From assembly GCA_946902875.1 (NCBI GenBank), contig OX336340.1:18367566-18431565 (forward strand): a stretch of 64,000 nt of DNA. Reading direction: 5' to 3'. The notes under the pieces were generated by a model. It saw nothing but the letters and a program-made list of their open reading frames with translations, had not been told where the DNA came from and did not search any database. Source of the DNA: Nematopogon swammerdamellus. Its lineage: Eukaryota; Arthropoda; Insecta; Lepidoptera; Adelidae. This document shows, piece by piece, positions 23,601 through 34,059 of this stretch (its first letter is position 1; the number at the start of each line of letters is the position of its first letter). Position numbers and translations under genes: made by a program.

Positions 23601-26600
23601 TCTTCGTGCCTTACTTGCTGCTTTTTTTTTATGTAATCCGGTATGGGTGGCTGAGTCGGAGGGGCCAAAGCACATGCTCCGCCCAGCCAACATTACCTCC
23701 GAGAAGGTAGGTGCCATACCGGAGACTTCCCTGGATTGCTGGCTAGACTGGACTAGAGGAAAACTGCTATACCTTACATCCAGTACGATGGTACCAACCC
23801 GTTCGGCTACAATTGAACATACCACATAGTAAAGGGCAAGGGAAGGGACCTACACAGTTTTACACCGGTTCCGAACGGTGAAGAATAGCCACTTCGACCG
23901 TATTATGCGTAGTTTTCTAAGGTGTCTAACGCCGCCCATGGACATTCGGTCGTACGCGAGGGTTACGAATGCCATGCCGGCCTGACAGGTGTTTATTCAC
24001 GCCTCTCTTGAAGGACCGAGGCTATACTTGGGGTGAAATATGTGGATAGGGAGAGCGTTCCATATAGTTTACCAGTTCTGTGGAGGAAAGATCTGCAGAA
24101 CGGATTGTACATACCTACTTCATAAATCTATTTGTGTTTCGCTTCCAGGTACTATGATAGCAATGTGCTTGTTCAGCGCTCGTTGGAAGCTGGACGACTG
24201 CACTATCGGGATAATAGCATCGTCGAGCACAATCGGATCTTCTTTCGTCTATGTATTCGCTACCACTACAGCGATTATGTATATTGGTATATATACATAT
24301 CTTTAAACATATAACATTCAATTTATCGAATTTCAAAACTCAGCGGCGCACACAGATTTAGCTCGTGTAGTGGGGGAGAAAAATTTCATTGAAAAAAAAG
24401 CGCTCAAGTGCGAGTCGAATTCGCGTGGAGAGAGTTCTGTACCATTCCGTTTTCCGTGAGAACTTTAAGACTTAGGATTTTCGTTTAAGTTTATTTGTAA
24501 ATACCTTATATTCCCAATTTTGTTTTTTTTTTCAATATTGTAGACTCATTATTTTCGGAGACAAAGGGGGAATGCTCGATTGTCGTATACGGGGTGTTTC
24601 AGGATAGGGTTTCTTAACTTTAGGGTTTCGAAAGGGGTTCATATTTGAAGACGAAAAGCTCTGAAACGTTTTTCCAGATTCGATCATTTTATAGTACTTT
24701 TTGATGAAAATCGTTTCATCGAGATTTTGTGGACGGTTAACGTCCGCCTTTATTAAACAAAAATAAAATATTCCAAATACTGAATGATATCAAAAGAAAA
24801 AGGGGACTGTACTAGGTCATTGCACTCCCTAAACCTAGACAGCACTGTTGCCAAATCTCACTGTCCATCGAGTTTTTATTACAATTTTAAATTTTTGTAT
24901 GAAAAATTAAATACGGAATTTCGATTTGAGTGATAAGAATTTTTTTCTTCTAATAATGAGTACTTTCTATTCCTGAAGTTTCTCAAGCCTATCCTGAAAG
25001 ACCCTGTATATTTGCTTTGACATCTTTTAAACTATGCAATTTTAAATTATAAAAAAAAAATCTTGTATTTCTTATAACGACTCCTTTCGTGTGATACGTA
25101 GCATACATGATGAACTTTAAAAAAATTTAACTTTCCAATAATGTCCCCAAAAATTTACCACCAAAATCGTAATTCGTAATCGTTATACCTACTCTATAAT
25201 GTCCGTCATTGTGTAATCAAACTCTCTATATTTACCGAACTCTTTTCGTCTAGTAGATTCGGAGGAAAAAATGTGTGACAGACGGAAAGACAGGCAGAAG
25301 AGTAATCCTATAAGGTTCCGTTTGTTTCCTCTTTTGAGTACGGAACCCTAAAAATATTTGTTAGATTTTAACTGCCATGGTAAATTTGATCTTAAGGCGA
25401 TAACCATAGCTGGCTGCTTTGCATTGAAAAAGTCTAATTTAATTTCGATGTTTTTCATCTGACGCAAAAGTGAATGAATAAAACGAAATTTTTATTGCAC
25501 TGATTAATAACTAAACCACAAGCACAGAAATCTATTGTCGTAGATTTTTAAATTTTATTACCATACATTTTTTTAAATTAAAAATCAACACCGACTTACG
25601 ACCTTTTTGTATGCAAAGCAGACAGCTATGGGTATCGTCTTAATTGATGTTCTGTTCTGATGCCTAATACACTACACTCGCACCACCTACGTGTTGTGAG
25701 TGAAAAGGAGAATAATTCCTAAGTATCGGTTCACATCATTGCATCTCTCCCCGTGATGTCGTAAAAGGTGACTAAGGGATAAGGACAAGATGCCGTGCTA
25801 AATGGCGACAGACTCGCCACCTCTCACCTTAGCACGGTCCTTCCACCGAGTCCTGTAGCAGGTGGTTCTTCGTGCCTTACTTGTTGCTTGATAGTTATCT
25901 TGTCCGAATACTTTGCTAAACGTGATTGTCGGTGTTGTGCTATAATTTGCCAGAGTCCTTGCAGCACAGCGCCGATTAATCTGCTTACCCCGATTGTCGA
26001 TTCACCCGCAGCTCCCGTGCTGGATATTTTCAACGGTACCTCGTACATCGCGCTCCGCTCCATCGCCTCCAAAGTCGTATCCAGGGACGAGAGAGGTGAA
26101 TATATTCTAATCTTGTTTAGTCGATCCTGTTAGGGCCTCACAAAGGTTTTATATCTAGCGTGATATCGAGGTAAAAGCTTTCGTGAATACATGGATCAGG
26201 CACGTAAAGAGATTTTTTAAAAATTTCTTATTCTTTGTCCTTTTACGTTTCCGACTAGATTGGTGGATTAGGCTTTGACAATCAAGAGCACTCAGACTAA
26301 ATGAAAAGTAAAGACAGAACGCAGCGCACAGGGAGGTGAGGCAGGCAAAACTGCGCTGCGCCGCCATGTACATACAAAGCCACACGCACGCACATGCAAC
26401 CGAACTAATCTACGCATCAACCAAACCAAAACCTCGACAACAAGTGTTGCCATTAGTGTTATAATTTACCCGATGATTGGGCAAGTAACGTTACAAGCAA
26501 CTACTACAAGATACGTAGCATAATTTTTTCCCGTATTTTGTATACTTCCATACATACACAGCGTCACGCCTGTTTTCAATTGAGGTAGATAGAGACAACG

Positions 26601-29470
26601 GATTTCCACGTGCCACGATACTGACACACCTCTGCCGGTTCTTTCACTCTCATAATGTTCTTCATACATGTTCGTCGGTTAAGTTCATAAATTCCCTGAA
26701 TCAATCTGCAAGATATCCCGTACTGTGTTCGGTCAAACAGAAGATTACGTCGACCTCCATCACCGGCAAGATATGGGTGTCAGTGTATCTGTGACATCAT
26801 GATATCTTGCTATACGCGCTTAACCCTTTTTGAGCACATGCCCGATCTGGTTCAGGTACGTGCGTCTAGGGCGACCCTTTCCGACTCTTCCACTCACATT
26901 TGCTCCATAAATTTCTGTCGTTAGTCTCCTATCGTCCATTCTTCCGACATAACCGAACCACCAAAGCATTCCTTTCTCAATCCTTGTCACTATATATTCT
27001 TTCAGAACACAGCGCTCTCGCACTATACTATTTCTCAATCTATGTATCTGTTTTGTATACTTCCCAAAAGTAAATAAAAATAGGAGGTTTCATTACTATT
27101 TCTATTTTATTTACAAAACAATACACAACTTGGTAATGCAATTTTTATAATACTGGGGTACCTACTGGGATCATTACGGCAACACTGGCCCAATACCATA
27201 CTATAAGAACCTGCCTCAGAGCCCTATTCGCGGCGTTCTGTCTTTACTTTTTATTTGGTCTGAGCAAGAGCATATATAAATTGACCTTGTTGTTTTCTTA
27301 AATATAAACTTTTCTATGTTCTTGTGCGCCGTGGTGCCAATCCTGGCGGGTCTTATCTAACCACATAATAGTAGGTAAAGACCTATCACTTGTCCACGAT
27401 CCATTCTAGAAATGTAAGCACACATTATTGTTTACACAAACTCAGGTCATTGTAACTAGTTCTGACAGGAAGAAGTGATGGGAAGACATCACGAGTGTAG
27501 CAGGTGATGCAGTCAACCATGTCTGGTTAAGTTATTTTTTTTTGACATTGTACTACAATGTGGTATGAATATTTATAATTGACATGACTTGATACGATAT
27601 GTATCAACAATTTCTGACAAAGGCTCTATACACCTGATTTTATTTATACTTTTACTTTTGATTTTATGTGGTCAGAAATATCAAGCTTAAATTATAGTTA
27701 TTCCAGCTCTCAAACTGTATGTTAACACTGTAAGCGGTGTCTATTGTGTAGTTAGTCACAATGTATTGTAATCGAAAACGTGTGGGTTTAATCGAACCGG
27801 ATTGTAAAAACTAAACAGGACAAATTCAAGCGTAGTTTACTACCATACGAATGATGAATAAAGAATAAGAAAAGTTCAGTTTGCACATCGCTCGTGTTGC
27901 AGGAAAACTGAACTCGCTGTTCGGCGTGGCCGAGTCTCTGACGCCAGTCGTGTTCTCACCTCTCTATTCGCGCTTGTACACGGCCACGATCGCCACCTTC
28001 CCGGGGGCCGTGTTCTCCGTGAGCGCAGCCCTGGCTCTACTCTCCGTCCTCATATTCATGTGAGTTAATCAACATACGGTGTGAGGCCGCAACTTAAAAA
28101 GAATAGCCTCACTGCATCTCTTCCCGCGCATGTCGTAAAAGGCGACTAAGGGATAAGGGCAAGATGCCGTGCCATAGGGCACAGCAGCCATATGCTGTGC
28201 ATAGGGCGACATGCTAACCACCTCGGCACGGTCCTTCCAACGAGTCATGCAGCAGGTGGGTGTTTGTACCTTAATTGCTTCTTGATGGCAGTATTGTCCT
28301 AATAGATTGCTAAACGCGGTGTTCCGTATTTGCTGTAATTTACAAGAGTACTTGCAGCACAACACTGATTGCTCTGCTTACCCCAATTGTCGGAATACAG
28401 CGTGTGGTGTGTTGTGTATGTATGTTATTCAACATCGTAAGCGTCTTCGATCTGGCGCTTAGTGTTAAGGTAAAGATGATGAGAAGGGAAAGGGGGAGGG
28501 GGGAGCAGGGAGAATGCATATCATTATTCTTGTCAGTCAGCGTGTATGCGCTCACTTCTGGACATACGCCTCTCCAATTTTCCTCCAGTCCTCTCGGCCT
28601 TCAGCGATACGGAACCACTGCTTTCCGCCGACTGATGTCATCGTCCCAACTGGCGGGTGGTGTTCCCACAATCACTCACTGTTACTGCTCACTCACAAAT
28701 TGTTCTTATATGGTGTGAATTGTTGTTTTGGACAGAATGAAAAGGCAGTTATTATACCTCTGATTTAAAAACTATGATGAAAACTATGAATGGAATACAC
28801 TGGAGTGCACCCGAAACCGAACGCAGGCATAAGTATTTAGTACAAAACTGAACTATGTGTGTAGTAGAAACTGTTCAACGCGATCCCGTCGTCTCCTTTC
28901 CACCTCCGCACAATACGCACTGGGCAGGGATTCCATCGCTATACGCTGATGATCTACCACGGATGCATACCAATCGGTTCTGCAGATCTTTCCTCCTCAG
29001 AACTGGTAAACTCTGGAACGCTCTCCCTACCCATATATTTCCCCACAAGGCTCCGGGTCCAAGAGAGGCGTGAATAGGCACCTGTCGGGCCGGCATGGCA
29101 TTCGCAACCCACGCGTACGACCGAATGTTCATGGGCATCGTTAGACACCTTATGGGTGGCTCGGGGCGACATGTTGCGCTTAATATCAAAAAAATCTATA
29201 AAAGCGATCGCAAATGTGACAAGTTCGGACAGATATTTCTCCAGTTTCAGGGGTGATTGTACACGTGAACATATCTAAAACAATTTCATACTCAGGAATA
29301 GCTCTTATTTACTCGCCCCAGCCCGCTGCGGTTACTCCAAACACAAGCACGAAGCGAGTAAAAAGCAAACACTTATTTCAAGTGTGCTCCATGTTCATTT
29401 CAGATGGATGTACTCAGAGACGCGCAGAGAAGCAAGTGCCCAGCAGCAAGGACTGGAGACTGAGCAGTGA
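19805..29470 (+). CDS. Gene A: SLC46 / proton-coupled folate transporter-like MFS transporter (7 exons, 526 aa)
   Basis: Joined exons are 19805-20677, 20977-21136, 21956-22057, 24149-24286, 26012-26095, 27903-28059 and 29404-29470 (1,581 nt including TGA). Every junction has GT/AG and the phases run 0,1,1,1,1,2. The predicted product is a 12-TM membrane transporter. It has a cytoplasmic tail of about 65 residues, then ITVEP and TM1, then an extracellular loop with Cys97/Cys108 and NYT glycosylation sites at 102 and 118. The MFS motif A GAWSDRHGRRK lies at 153-163. TM1-6 are in exon 1, TM7 in exon 2, TM8-10 in exons 3-5 and TM11-12 in exon 6. The start has a good context (AAAATG) and begins the long exon 1. 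Family knowledge: SLC46 proteins are proton-coupled carriers of folates, steroid conjugates or cyclic dinucleotides. The substrate here is unknown. The gene converges on gene B. Introns hold SINE, LINE and MITE copies. Confidence 0.9.
20977..21136 (+). CDS. Gene A exon 2 (central loop, TM7)
   Basis: Acceptor ttccag and donor CAAG|gtaagc, 160 nt, the same length as gene B exon 2. It encodes the loop between the two six-helix halves and a hydrophobic helix ending in FGPTQ. Confidence 0.9.
21190..21345 (-). mobile_element. LINE 3' tail (L2) in gene A intron 2
   Basis: CACGCCTGTTTCCCGGTGG through ATGTTCTTCATGCATGCTCG matches 26560-26690 and, inverted, 45800-45925. Confidence 0.6.
21743..21910 (-). 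mobile_element. RTE-like LINE fragment (L1) in gene A intron 2
   Basis: It shares CCTTCAGCGGTA, CCTGGCGGGTGGTCTTTCC and CGCCAATGTAGGACACGG with 17050-17180. It ends about 45 nt before exon 3. Confidence 0.6.
21956..22057 (+). CDS. Gene A exon 3
   Basis: Acceptor tttttccag, donor ATAG|gtatat, 102 nt, phase 1 to 1. It encodes the stretch with YKFGWNEVTYSLFSTYS, matching FKWDEVKFSFFSTYS of gene B. Confidence 0.9.
22197..22517 (+). repeat. S1 SINE, 5'-truncated, in gene A intron 3
   Basis: It starts inside the 5S box C (CTGGATGGGTGACCGC) and ends with TTTCCAT plus A7. Confidence 0.75.
22541..22637 (-). repeat. S1 SINE 3' fragment, inverted partner
   Basis: It begins 23 nt after the previous copy in opposite orientation (GAAACTGACACGGTTAAC to TGGTGAATTAGGTGCC), so the two 3' ends can pair in the pre-mRNA of gene A. 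Confidence 0.75.
23191..23251. repeat. Tandem perfect palindromes
   Basis: 23191-23209 is a 19-nt palindrome (ATTAACAAT-A-ATTGTTAAT). It overlaps 23209-23251, which has 21-bp perfect arms around a single T. Confidence 0.8.
23627..23884 (-). repeat. tRNA-derived SINE (S2), head missing
   Basis: Shares GGTGGCTGAGTCGGAGGGGC, GAAGGTAGGTGCCATACC and TTTTACACCGGTTC with 56802-57170. Lies in gene A intron 3. Confidence 0.7.
23890..24095 (-). mobile_element. LINE ORF2 3' fragment (L3) in gene A intron 3
   Basis: Reverse complement of the 28970-29160 block (CATATAGTTTACCAGTTCTG). It ends about 50 nt upstream of exon 4. Confidence 0.65.
24149..24286 (+). CDS. Gene A exon 4 (TM8-TM9)
   Basis: Acceptor gcttccag, donor ATTG|gtatat, 138 nt, identical in length and phase to exon 4 of genes B and C. 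It encodes the conserved DD-x(3)-GII motif. A LINE fragment ends only about 50 nt upstream. Confidence 0.9.
24588..25008. mobile_element. Tc1/mariner-like MITE with TA target duplication
   Basis: Ends TACGGGGTGTTTCAGGATAG and, inverted, TACAGGGTCTTTCAGGATAG, flanked by TA on both sides. About 421 bp, no transposase frame. Lies in gene A intron 4. A second, Helitron-interrupted copy is at 59278-61625. Confidence 0.75.
25210..25355. repeat. GGTTCCGT-type repeat fragment
   Basis: AGACGGAAAGACAGGCAG and TATAAGGTTCCGTTTG, then ACGGAACCCTAAAA. The same family is seen at 18010, 24400, 45430, 56010 and 57600. Class unknown. Confidence 0.5.
25735..25999 (+). repeat. S3 repeat ending 12 nt before gene A exon 5
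   Basis: GCATCTCTCCCCGTGATGTC through GCTTACCCCGATTGTCG matches 28097-28390 and 58600-58880. After it only 12 nt remain to the exon 5 boundary, so the upstream splice region is repeat-derived. Confidence 0.8.
26012..26095 (+). CDS. Gene A exon 5 (TM10)
   Basis: 84 nt between cacccgcag and GAGAG|gtgaat, encoding FNGTSYIALRSIASK, aligned with LNGTSFIAMRSIATK in gene B. The acceptor AG lies only 12 nt after the end of a repeat copy. Confidence 0.88.
26255..27300. repeat. Diverged inverted arms around a LINE insertion
   Basis: 26283-26320 (AAAAGTAAAGACAGAACGC) is inverted at 27230-27260 (GCGTTCTGTCTTTACTTTTT), and GTGTTGCC text pairs near 26440 and 27175. The LINE fragment 26530-27045 sits between. 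Probably an old fold-back element. Confidence 0.4.
26530..27045 (-). mobile_element. LINE ORF2 C-terminal fragment (L2) in gene A intron 5
   Basis: Minus frame with RIEKGMLWWFGYVGRMDDRR, then EIYGANVSGRVGKGRPRRTY and an LNQIGHVLKKG end, a conserved insect LINE C-terminus. 5'-truncated. Confidence 0.75.
27903..28059 (+). CDS. Gene A exon 6 (TM11-TM12)
   Basis: 157 nt, acceptor gtgttgcag. The end is ATATTCAT|gtgagt. An in-frame ATG TGA straddles the donor, so an unspliced reading would stop here; genes B and C show that the exon continues to a last exon. Confidence 0.88.
28077..28411 (+). repeat. S3 repeat in gene A intron 6
   Basis: Begins about 17 nt after the exon 6 donor (GTGTGAGGCCGC...AAAAAGAATAGCC) and runs to ACAGCGTGTGGTGTG. 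Confidence 0.75.
28548..28690 (-). mobile_element. RTE-like LINE fragment (L1) in gene A intron 6
   Basis: GGACATACGCCTCTCCAATT and TTTTCCTCCAGTCCTC match 17018-17050 in the same orientation. Confidence 0.6.
28850..29190 (+). mobile_element. LINE ORF2 C-terminus (L3) in gene A intron 6
   Basis: The frame 28855-29073 contains HTNRFCRSFLLRTGKLWNAL followed by PTHIFP, the typical end of CR1/Jockey-like ORF2. It is followed by the 3' block ending ACACCTTATGGGTGGCTCG. Confidence 0.7.
29404..29470 (+). CDS. Gene A terminal exon 7
   Basis: Acceptor atttcag followed by 1 nt completing the split codon. It reads WMYSETRREASAQQQGLETE, then Q and TGA. The aromatic start plus charged tail matches WLYFEHRKD of gene B and YLFVEHRRG of gene C. 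This fixes the exon although it is only 67 nt. Confidence 0.85.
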
Positions 29471-29650
29471 ATCAACATTGCTAAAATTGTTGTATTTGCC
29501 TGCTTGTCTCGGCTGGAGAAATGTTATGTCGGGGTCAGATGGTGTATGCGTGCTTGTCCTTCATTTGTTACTCTCAAACGTGTTATCAAGGTCTGCCCAC
29601 TTATTAATATTGTAATGCAATAGAAATGTATGGGAATAGCTGACGAATCA
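29471..29650 (+). repeat. Degenerate founder-like unit at the gene A stop
   Basis: Directly after the TGA, ATCAACATTGCTAAAATTG and GTCGGGGTCAGATGGTG align with ATCATCATTGTTAAAATTG and GTCGGTGTCAGACGGTG of the array units, at clearly lower identity. Confidence 0.7.
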
Positions 29651-30530
29651 TCATTGTTAAAATTGTTTTATTCACCAGCTTCTCTTGATTAGAGAAATCT
29701 TCTGTCGGTGTCAGACGGTGTCTCTCTGCAAGTTGGTTACTCTTCACAGCGTCATCTGTAGATTTATTTGTGTATTTATTTATAATTATTATACATGATC
29801 CTACAAAGTTACCCAAAACATAATATATAGGAATTACCGGTTACTGTGCTTCATGACAGTATTTGCGAACTCATTGTTAAAATTGTTTTATTCGCCAGCT
29901 TCTCTTGATTAGAGAAATCTTCTGTCGGTGTCAGACGGTGTCTCTCTGCAAGTTGGTTACTCTTCACAGCGTCATCTGTAGATTTATTTGTGTATTTATT
30001 TATAATTATTATACATGATCCTACAAAGTTACCCAAAACATAATATATAGGAATTACCGGTTACTGTGCTTCATGACAGTATTTGCGAACTCATTGTTAA
30101 AATTGTTTTATTCGCCAGCTTCTCTTGATTAGAGAAATCTTCTGTCGGTGTCAGACGGTGTCTCTCTGCAAGTTGGTTACTCTTCACAGCGTCATCTGTA
30201 GATTTATTTGTGTATTTATTTATAATTATTATACATGATCCTACAAAGTTACCCAAAACATAATATATAGGAATTACCGGTTACTGTGCTTCATGACAGT
30301 ATTTGCGAACTCATTGTTAAAATTGTTTTATTCGCCAGCTTCTCTTGATTAGAGAAATCTTCTGTCGGTGTCAGACGGTGTCTCTCTGCAAGTTGGTTAC
30401 TCTTCACAGCGTCATCTGTAGATTTATTTGTGTATTTATTTATAATTATTATACATGATCCTACAAAGTTACCCAAAACATAATATATAGGAATTACCGG
30501 TTACTGTGCTTCATGACAGTATTTGCGAAC
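29651..30530 (+). repeat. Tandem array of four 220-bp units
   Basis: Unit starts (TCATTGTTAAAATTGTTTTA) at 29651, 29871, 30091 and 30311. Units are nearly identical, the first differing in a few bases. A 61-residue antisense frame repeats with the unit and is not considered a gene. No AATAAA inside. The first canonical signal downstream is near 31150, so the array may be 3' UTR. Confidence 0.95.
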
Positions 30531-30692
30531 TCCCGAACTGAGGAGGCAAATATGTTCAACTCCGGAACCTGTGCAGTCAATTTATTGGCAGTGTCAAGGC
30601 ACCACTAACTGGTGAGTGGCGTAGTAAGTTTGTCCGCGACTTGGGCACTACAAACAATGGATGAGTCCTCGCCCTGGTAATAATAGATATTA

Positions 30693-30726
30693 TTTCCAGG
30701 TAATAATATATATTATTACCTGGAAA
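30693..30726. repeat. Perfect 34-bp palindrome
   Basis: Two 17-bp arms (TTTCCAGGTAATAATAT and its exact complement) with no loop. Confidence 0.85.
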
Positions 30727-31494
30727 TGTATGAGGTAGCTGACGTTTGAGCTTAACAATAGTCTCAAAATTTCAGTCTGCGGTGGGCTAGCTGCGGGATA
30801 TAAGCCGGCTTTTAATGAGAAAAAAATATTTTTATTTATCTAATGGTTCCTCGCCTCGCAAAAAAGAACGCTCATACAAGATAAATTCTACACTTTCTTT
30901 TAATCTTTTGCAGTCTACTATTTAGAATTTTCGTACTTACCTACATTATCCACTTTGGATTCAACATCTCAGCTCGATGATCTTTAGACACATATCAGAC
31001 ATGAACTTTTAGAGCCTGGAGTCCAATAGCAAAATACGTGGAGCAGTGTGAAATTTTTCTAACCTGAATTCGTAAGCTCCGTGAATTAGAGAATTGGATC
31101 TAAAGGGTTAATATTAGTCTGGGCAGCGTCCATTTCAATCCCCTGAGTCAATAAAGTTCCAGAATTTCCCAAAAATAAACATTAAGCAGCCCATTTTAAA
31201 TTGTACCAATTGGAAACACCGTGATGGCCCGATTTTATCCAGAGGTTAGGCTTGTGCGATACAAATACAGCATTGAACGGGTAGGAAATTGCTCACTAAA
31301 CCGTATTTTCGAATTCGAGTCGTCGATATATGTATAAACTCACAAAAAAAATATGGACAAGTATGTATAGCGACAATAAATTCCTTTCTTCTTTTTCTAT
31401 GAGGTTTATGTATATTTTTCTCTACTCATCGATAACCTCGGATGATATTATATAGAAACATCTTCCAAATCAAAGTAAATAGACATTCTTATTT

Positions 31495-31990
31495 TTAACC
31501 GACTTCCAAAAAAGGAGGAGGTTCTCAATTCGTCTGTATGTTTTTTTTTTTTTTTATTTTTTTTTTTATTTTTTTTATTTTTTTGTATGTTTGTAACACG
31601 ATTTCTCCGTCAATTGAGGGCCGATTTAGAAAATTCTTTTTTTGTTAGTTAGGTCATACTTCCGAGGTGGTCCCATTTCAATTTTATCGAAATTGGTTCA
31701 GTGGTTTTCGAAAAATCAGCATAATACTATGGTGTGTGGTTACCTTCAGCAAAACTTGTGATGTGGTCGTTTTCGGCAATTTTCAGTTTGATAAATTAGT
31801 ATGGTGTGTGGTTACCTTCAGCAAAACATTTGTGATGTGGACTTATTCAGCAATTTGCAGTCTGACACATATGGCGAATAATTCTGTACCACTTCAATCG
31901 ATTTCGATTATTCGATTTCGATTATTCTTTTTTATGTAATATTACTAAAAAGAATGAAATAAAAACTGTTTTAAAAAATATTAAACCGAT
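31495..31990 (+). repeat. ACCGACTTCC-type interspersed repeat
   Basis: Starts TTAACCGACTTCC, then GGAGGAGGTTCTCAATTCG and a long T run. Ends near TTAAACCGATTTCC inverted-type text. A TATGGTGTGTGGTTACCTTC unit is duplicated inside (31728 and 31800). Confidence 0.55.
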
Positions 31991-32814
31991 TTCCAAAAAA
32001 AACAAAAAAAAAAAAAACTAAAAAGTATTAAATACCTAATATTTTGAAATTTTCTCTGTCCTGTTGAAATACATGAATCGATATACTAGTGATACATATT
32101 CGGACCCTTGTTTCATGAATATTCTAAATTTGAAATTTTTTATCTTTTCCGACCGGCGCTTAATTTATTATGGTACCTGGCCAGTACCTACTGTACCGAG
32201 TACCATCGAGCTGGTTTGATGATGGAGACAGAAGGTGGCCATAGGAACTCCTAAACTACACATGATAAACCCATCGTGTTTGGGCTCGTTGCATTTGTCT
32301 TCACGAGAAATTTACTTTAGACCTAAAAGATTCTCAATTCGACGGTATGTTTTCTTTTTTTGGATGTTTGTTACGCGATTACTCCGTCAATTGTGGGCCG
32401 ATTTTGAAAATTCATTTTTTTTTATTTGAAAGGGGATAACCCTGAGGTTTTTGAAGTGAAAACTTCTTTAGCGGCTCTTGGCACTTTTTTAGGTGGGTAA
32501 AAATGTATAACTCGCGACATCGCGTCAGCGTCATTTTTAAAATGAAACCTTAAGTCATTGCGTTAAGGGTTAAGTTAGAGTGGCACGGGATCTGCCGGCA
32601 CTCCCGGAGTGCAACTGTTAAGTAGGGTTCCGTAACACGTTTATGTCTGTCCATTCTACTAAGTTCTGCAAAATGAATGTAGGGTTCCGTAACATATGCA
32701 TGTCTATCCGTTCTACTAAATTTTACAATTTTCAACCAAGGTCCTCCGACGGTTATTTTATAATAAAAGTAGGCTTCCGTAACACGTTTATGTCTGTCCA
32801 TTCTACTAAGTTCT

Positions 32815-33163
32815 GCAACATCACCTACAACGTCCGTGATGTCAGCCCATAACACCAGTGCCATGTCAGTGCTTCCCCCTTTGATCGTGCTGACTACACT
32901 GAACTGGTCGGAAAACACAAACTATTTACATAGCCGTTTCGACCGACGTTTAATTCAGTGCGGTGGTACCAACCCGGGAAGGTTAAACCCTACCACCAAG
33001 TAAGATTACGAGGGAAGGGACTTACAGTTTTACGAGGAATCCGAACCTTGGTCAGCCTCCAACGGTCAGCGGTCACCCATCTAAGTACTGACCGCACCTA
33101 GCGTTGCTTAAAATTCAATAGCGACAGTTGACTGTCTGCACCACTGAGCTATCGAAGCTGACG
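32815..33163 (-). repeat. S1 SINE inside composite block copy 1
   Basis: Minus orientation. The poly(A) end is lost and replaced by AGAACTTAGTAG repeat text. The A box region is at TGAGCTATCGAAGCTGACG. Confidence 0.75.
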
Positions 33164-33274
33164 TGGTCCTATTTTAATTGGGTCAAGATCGGATTGGAAA
33201 GCGAGGCGGAATCGCGAGGCCGAAGGCCGAGCGATTCCGCCGAGTACATTAATAGCAAAAAATTACTAAAAAAA

Positions 33275-33661
33275 ACTGTGAAATAAAAAAAAAGTTTTAA
33301 AAAACATAAAACCGACTTCCTAAAAAAAGTAAAACTAAAAAACTATTTAAAATAAAAATATAAAAACCGCCTTCAAAAATATATGAAATAAAAACCTAAA
33401 AAAAAAAACGAACCCTAGAGTTGAAGGCGGTGCTAAAGCAAGCAAAAATGATGCATGAAAGAAAACATGAGCGGATGATAATATCCTTTGTGATTTGTGT
33501 AGCCTTTTTAGCACCGCCTTCCACTCTAGGGTTCGTTTTTTTTTTTAGGTTTTTATTTCATATATTTTTGAAGGCGGTTTTTATATTTTTATTTTAAATA
33601 GTTTTTTAGTTTTACTTTTTTTAGGAAGTCGGTTTTATGTTTTTTAAAACTTTTTTTTATA
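33275..33661. mobile_element. Fold-back MITE with arms of about 160 bp
   Basis: AAAACCGACTTCCTAAAAAA...GAACCCTAGAGTTGAAGGCG is repeated in inverse order to the right of a short loop of about 70 nt. A near-identical copy is at 62306-62690 and a diverged relative at 46556-46790. Confidence 0.8.
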
Positions 33662-33889
33662 ACATCTCGTTTTGCAAGGACAGTGAGAGAAGTTGAAGGT
33701 TATATTAAATCGTGCTTATTGATGGATATTAATTTGTATGTATGCGTAACCACAGAAGCGTGATATATATATTATGTGATAGGTCTTAGTTGCTTACGTT
33801 ATACAATGTCACAACAGTATAAAAATACAATGGTTCTTCAGTTCTTGAGAAGGTCGAAATACATTACTTAATTTAATTGTAATAACAGT

Positions 33890-33895
33890 TTTATT
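33890..33895 (-). terminator. Candidate poly(A) signal of gene B
   Basis: AATAAA on the minus strand about 115 nt downstream of the gene B stop, in AT-rich unique sequence. The cleavage site cannot be seen. Confidence 0.5.
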
Positions 33896-34010
33896 TTGTG
33901 TAAAATTGCCTATTAATTAAGTTCCACATTTAATTTGAAAATAATCATTATCTTACATTGTCTTAAACGCCATAAAAGTCTAGACTAGACGTGACATAGT
34001 ATATTTAACC

Positions 34011-34059
34011 TTATTTTGTGTTCGCCTTTAGATCCTTCCTGTGTTCGAAGTACAGCCAT
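34011..34059 (-). CDS. Gene B terminal exon 7 (micro-exon)
   Basis: Acceptor acttgcag, then 1 nt plus WLYFEHRKDLKANTK and TAA. It is only 49 nt and about 2.5 kb from exon 6. Phase and residue similarity to the last exons of genes A and C support it. Confidence 0.85.

Larger units (their letters stand above)
30531..32646. other. Intergenic space between convergent genes A and B
   Basis: Holds the palindrome at 30693, an AATAAA near 31150, and ACCGACTTCC-type repeats at 31495-31990 and about 32330-32590 (TTGAAGTGAAAACTTCTTTA, CGGCACTCCCGGAGTGCAAC). No coding exon except shadows. Confidence 0.5.
32647..33661 (-). repeat. Composite block, copy 1 (inverted partner of 62306-63322)
   Basis: 1,015 bp matching the reverse complement of 62306-63322 with only scattered differences in the parts compared. 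It contains, in order, GTTACGGAA repeats, an S1 SINE with a deletion, the hairpin GGCGGAATCG...CGATTCCGCC and a fold-back MITE. Confidence 0.85.

Noticed and set aside
29604..30476. Four repeated 61-71-residue antisense frames as a gene family
   Set aside because: They follow the 220-bp tandem unit, overlap its borders, and have no promoter, splice or family evidence.
32550..32918. 122-residue frame shared with 63051-63350 as a conserved protein
   Set aside because: It lies wholly in the duplicated SINE and GTTACGGAA repeat block, and codon identity reflects DNA duplication.
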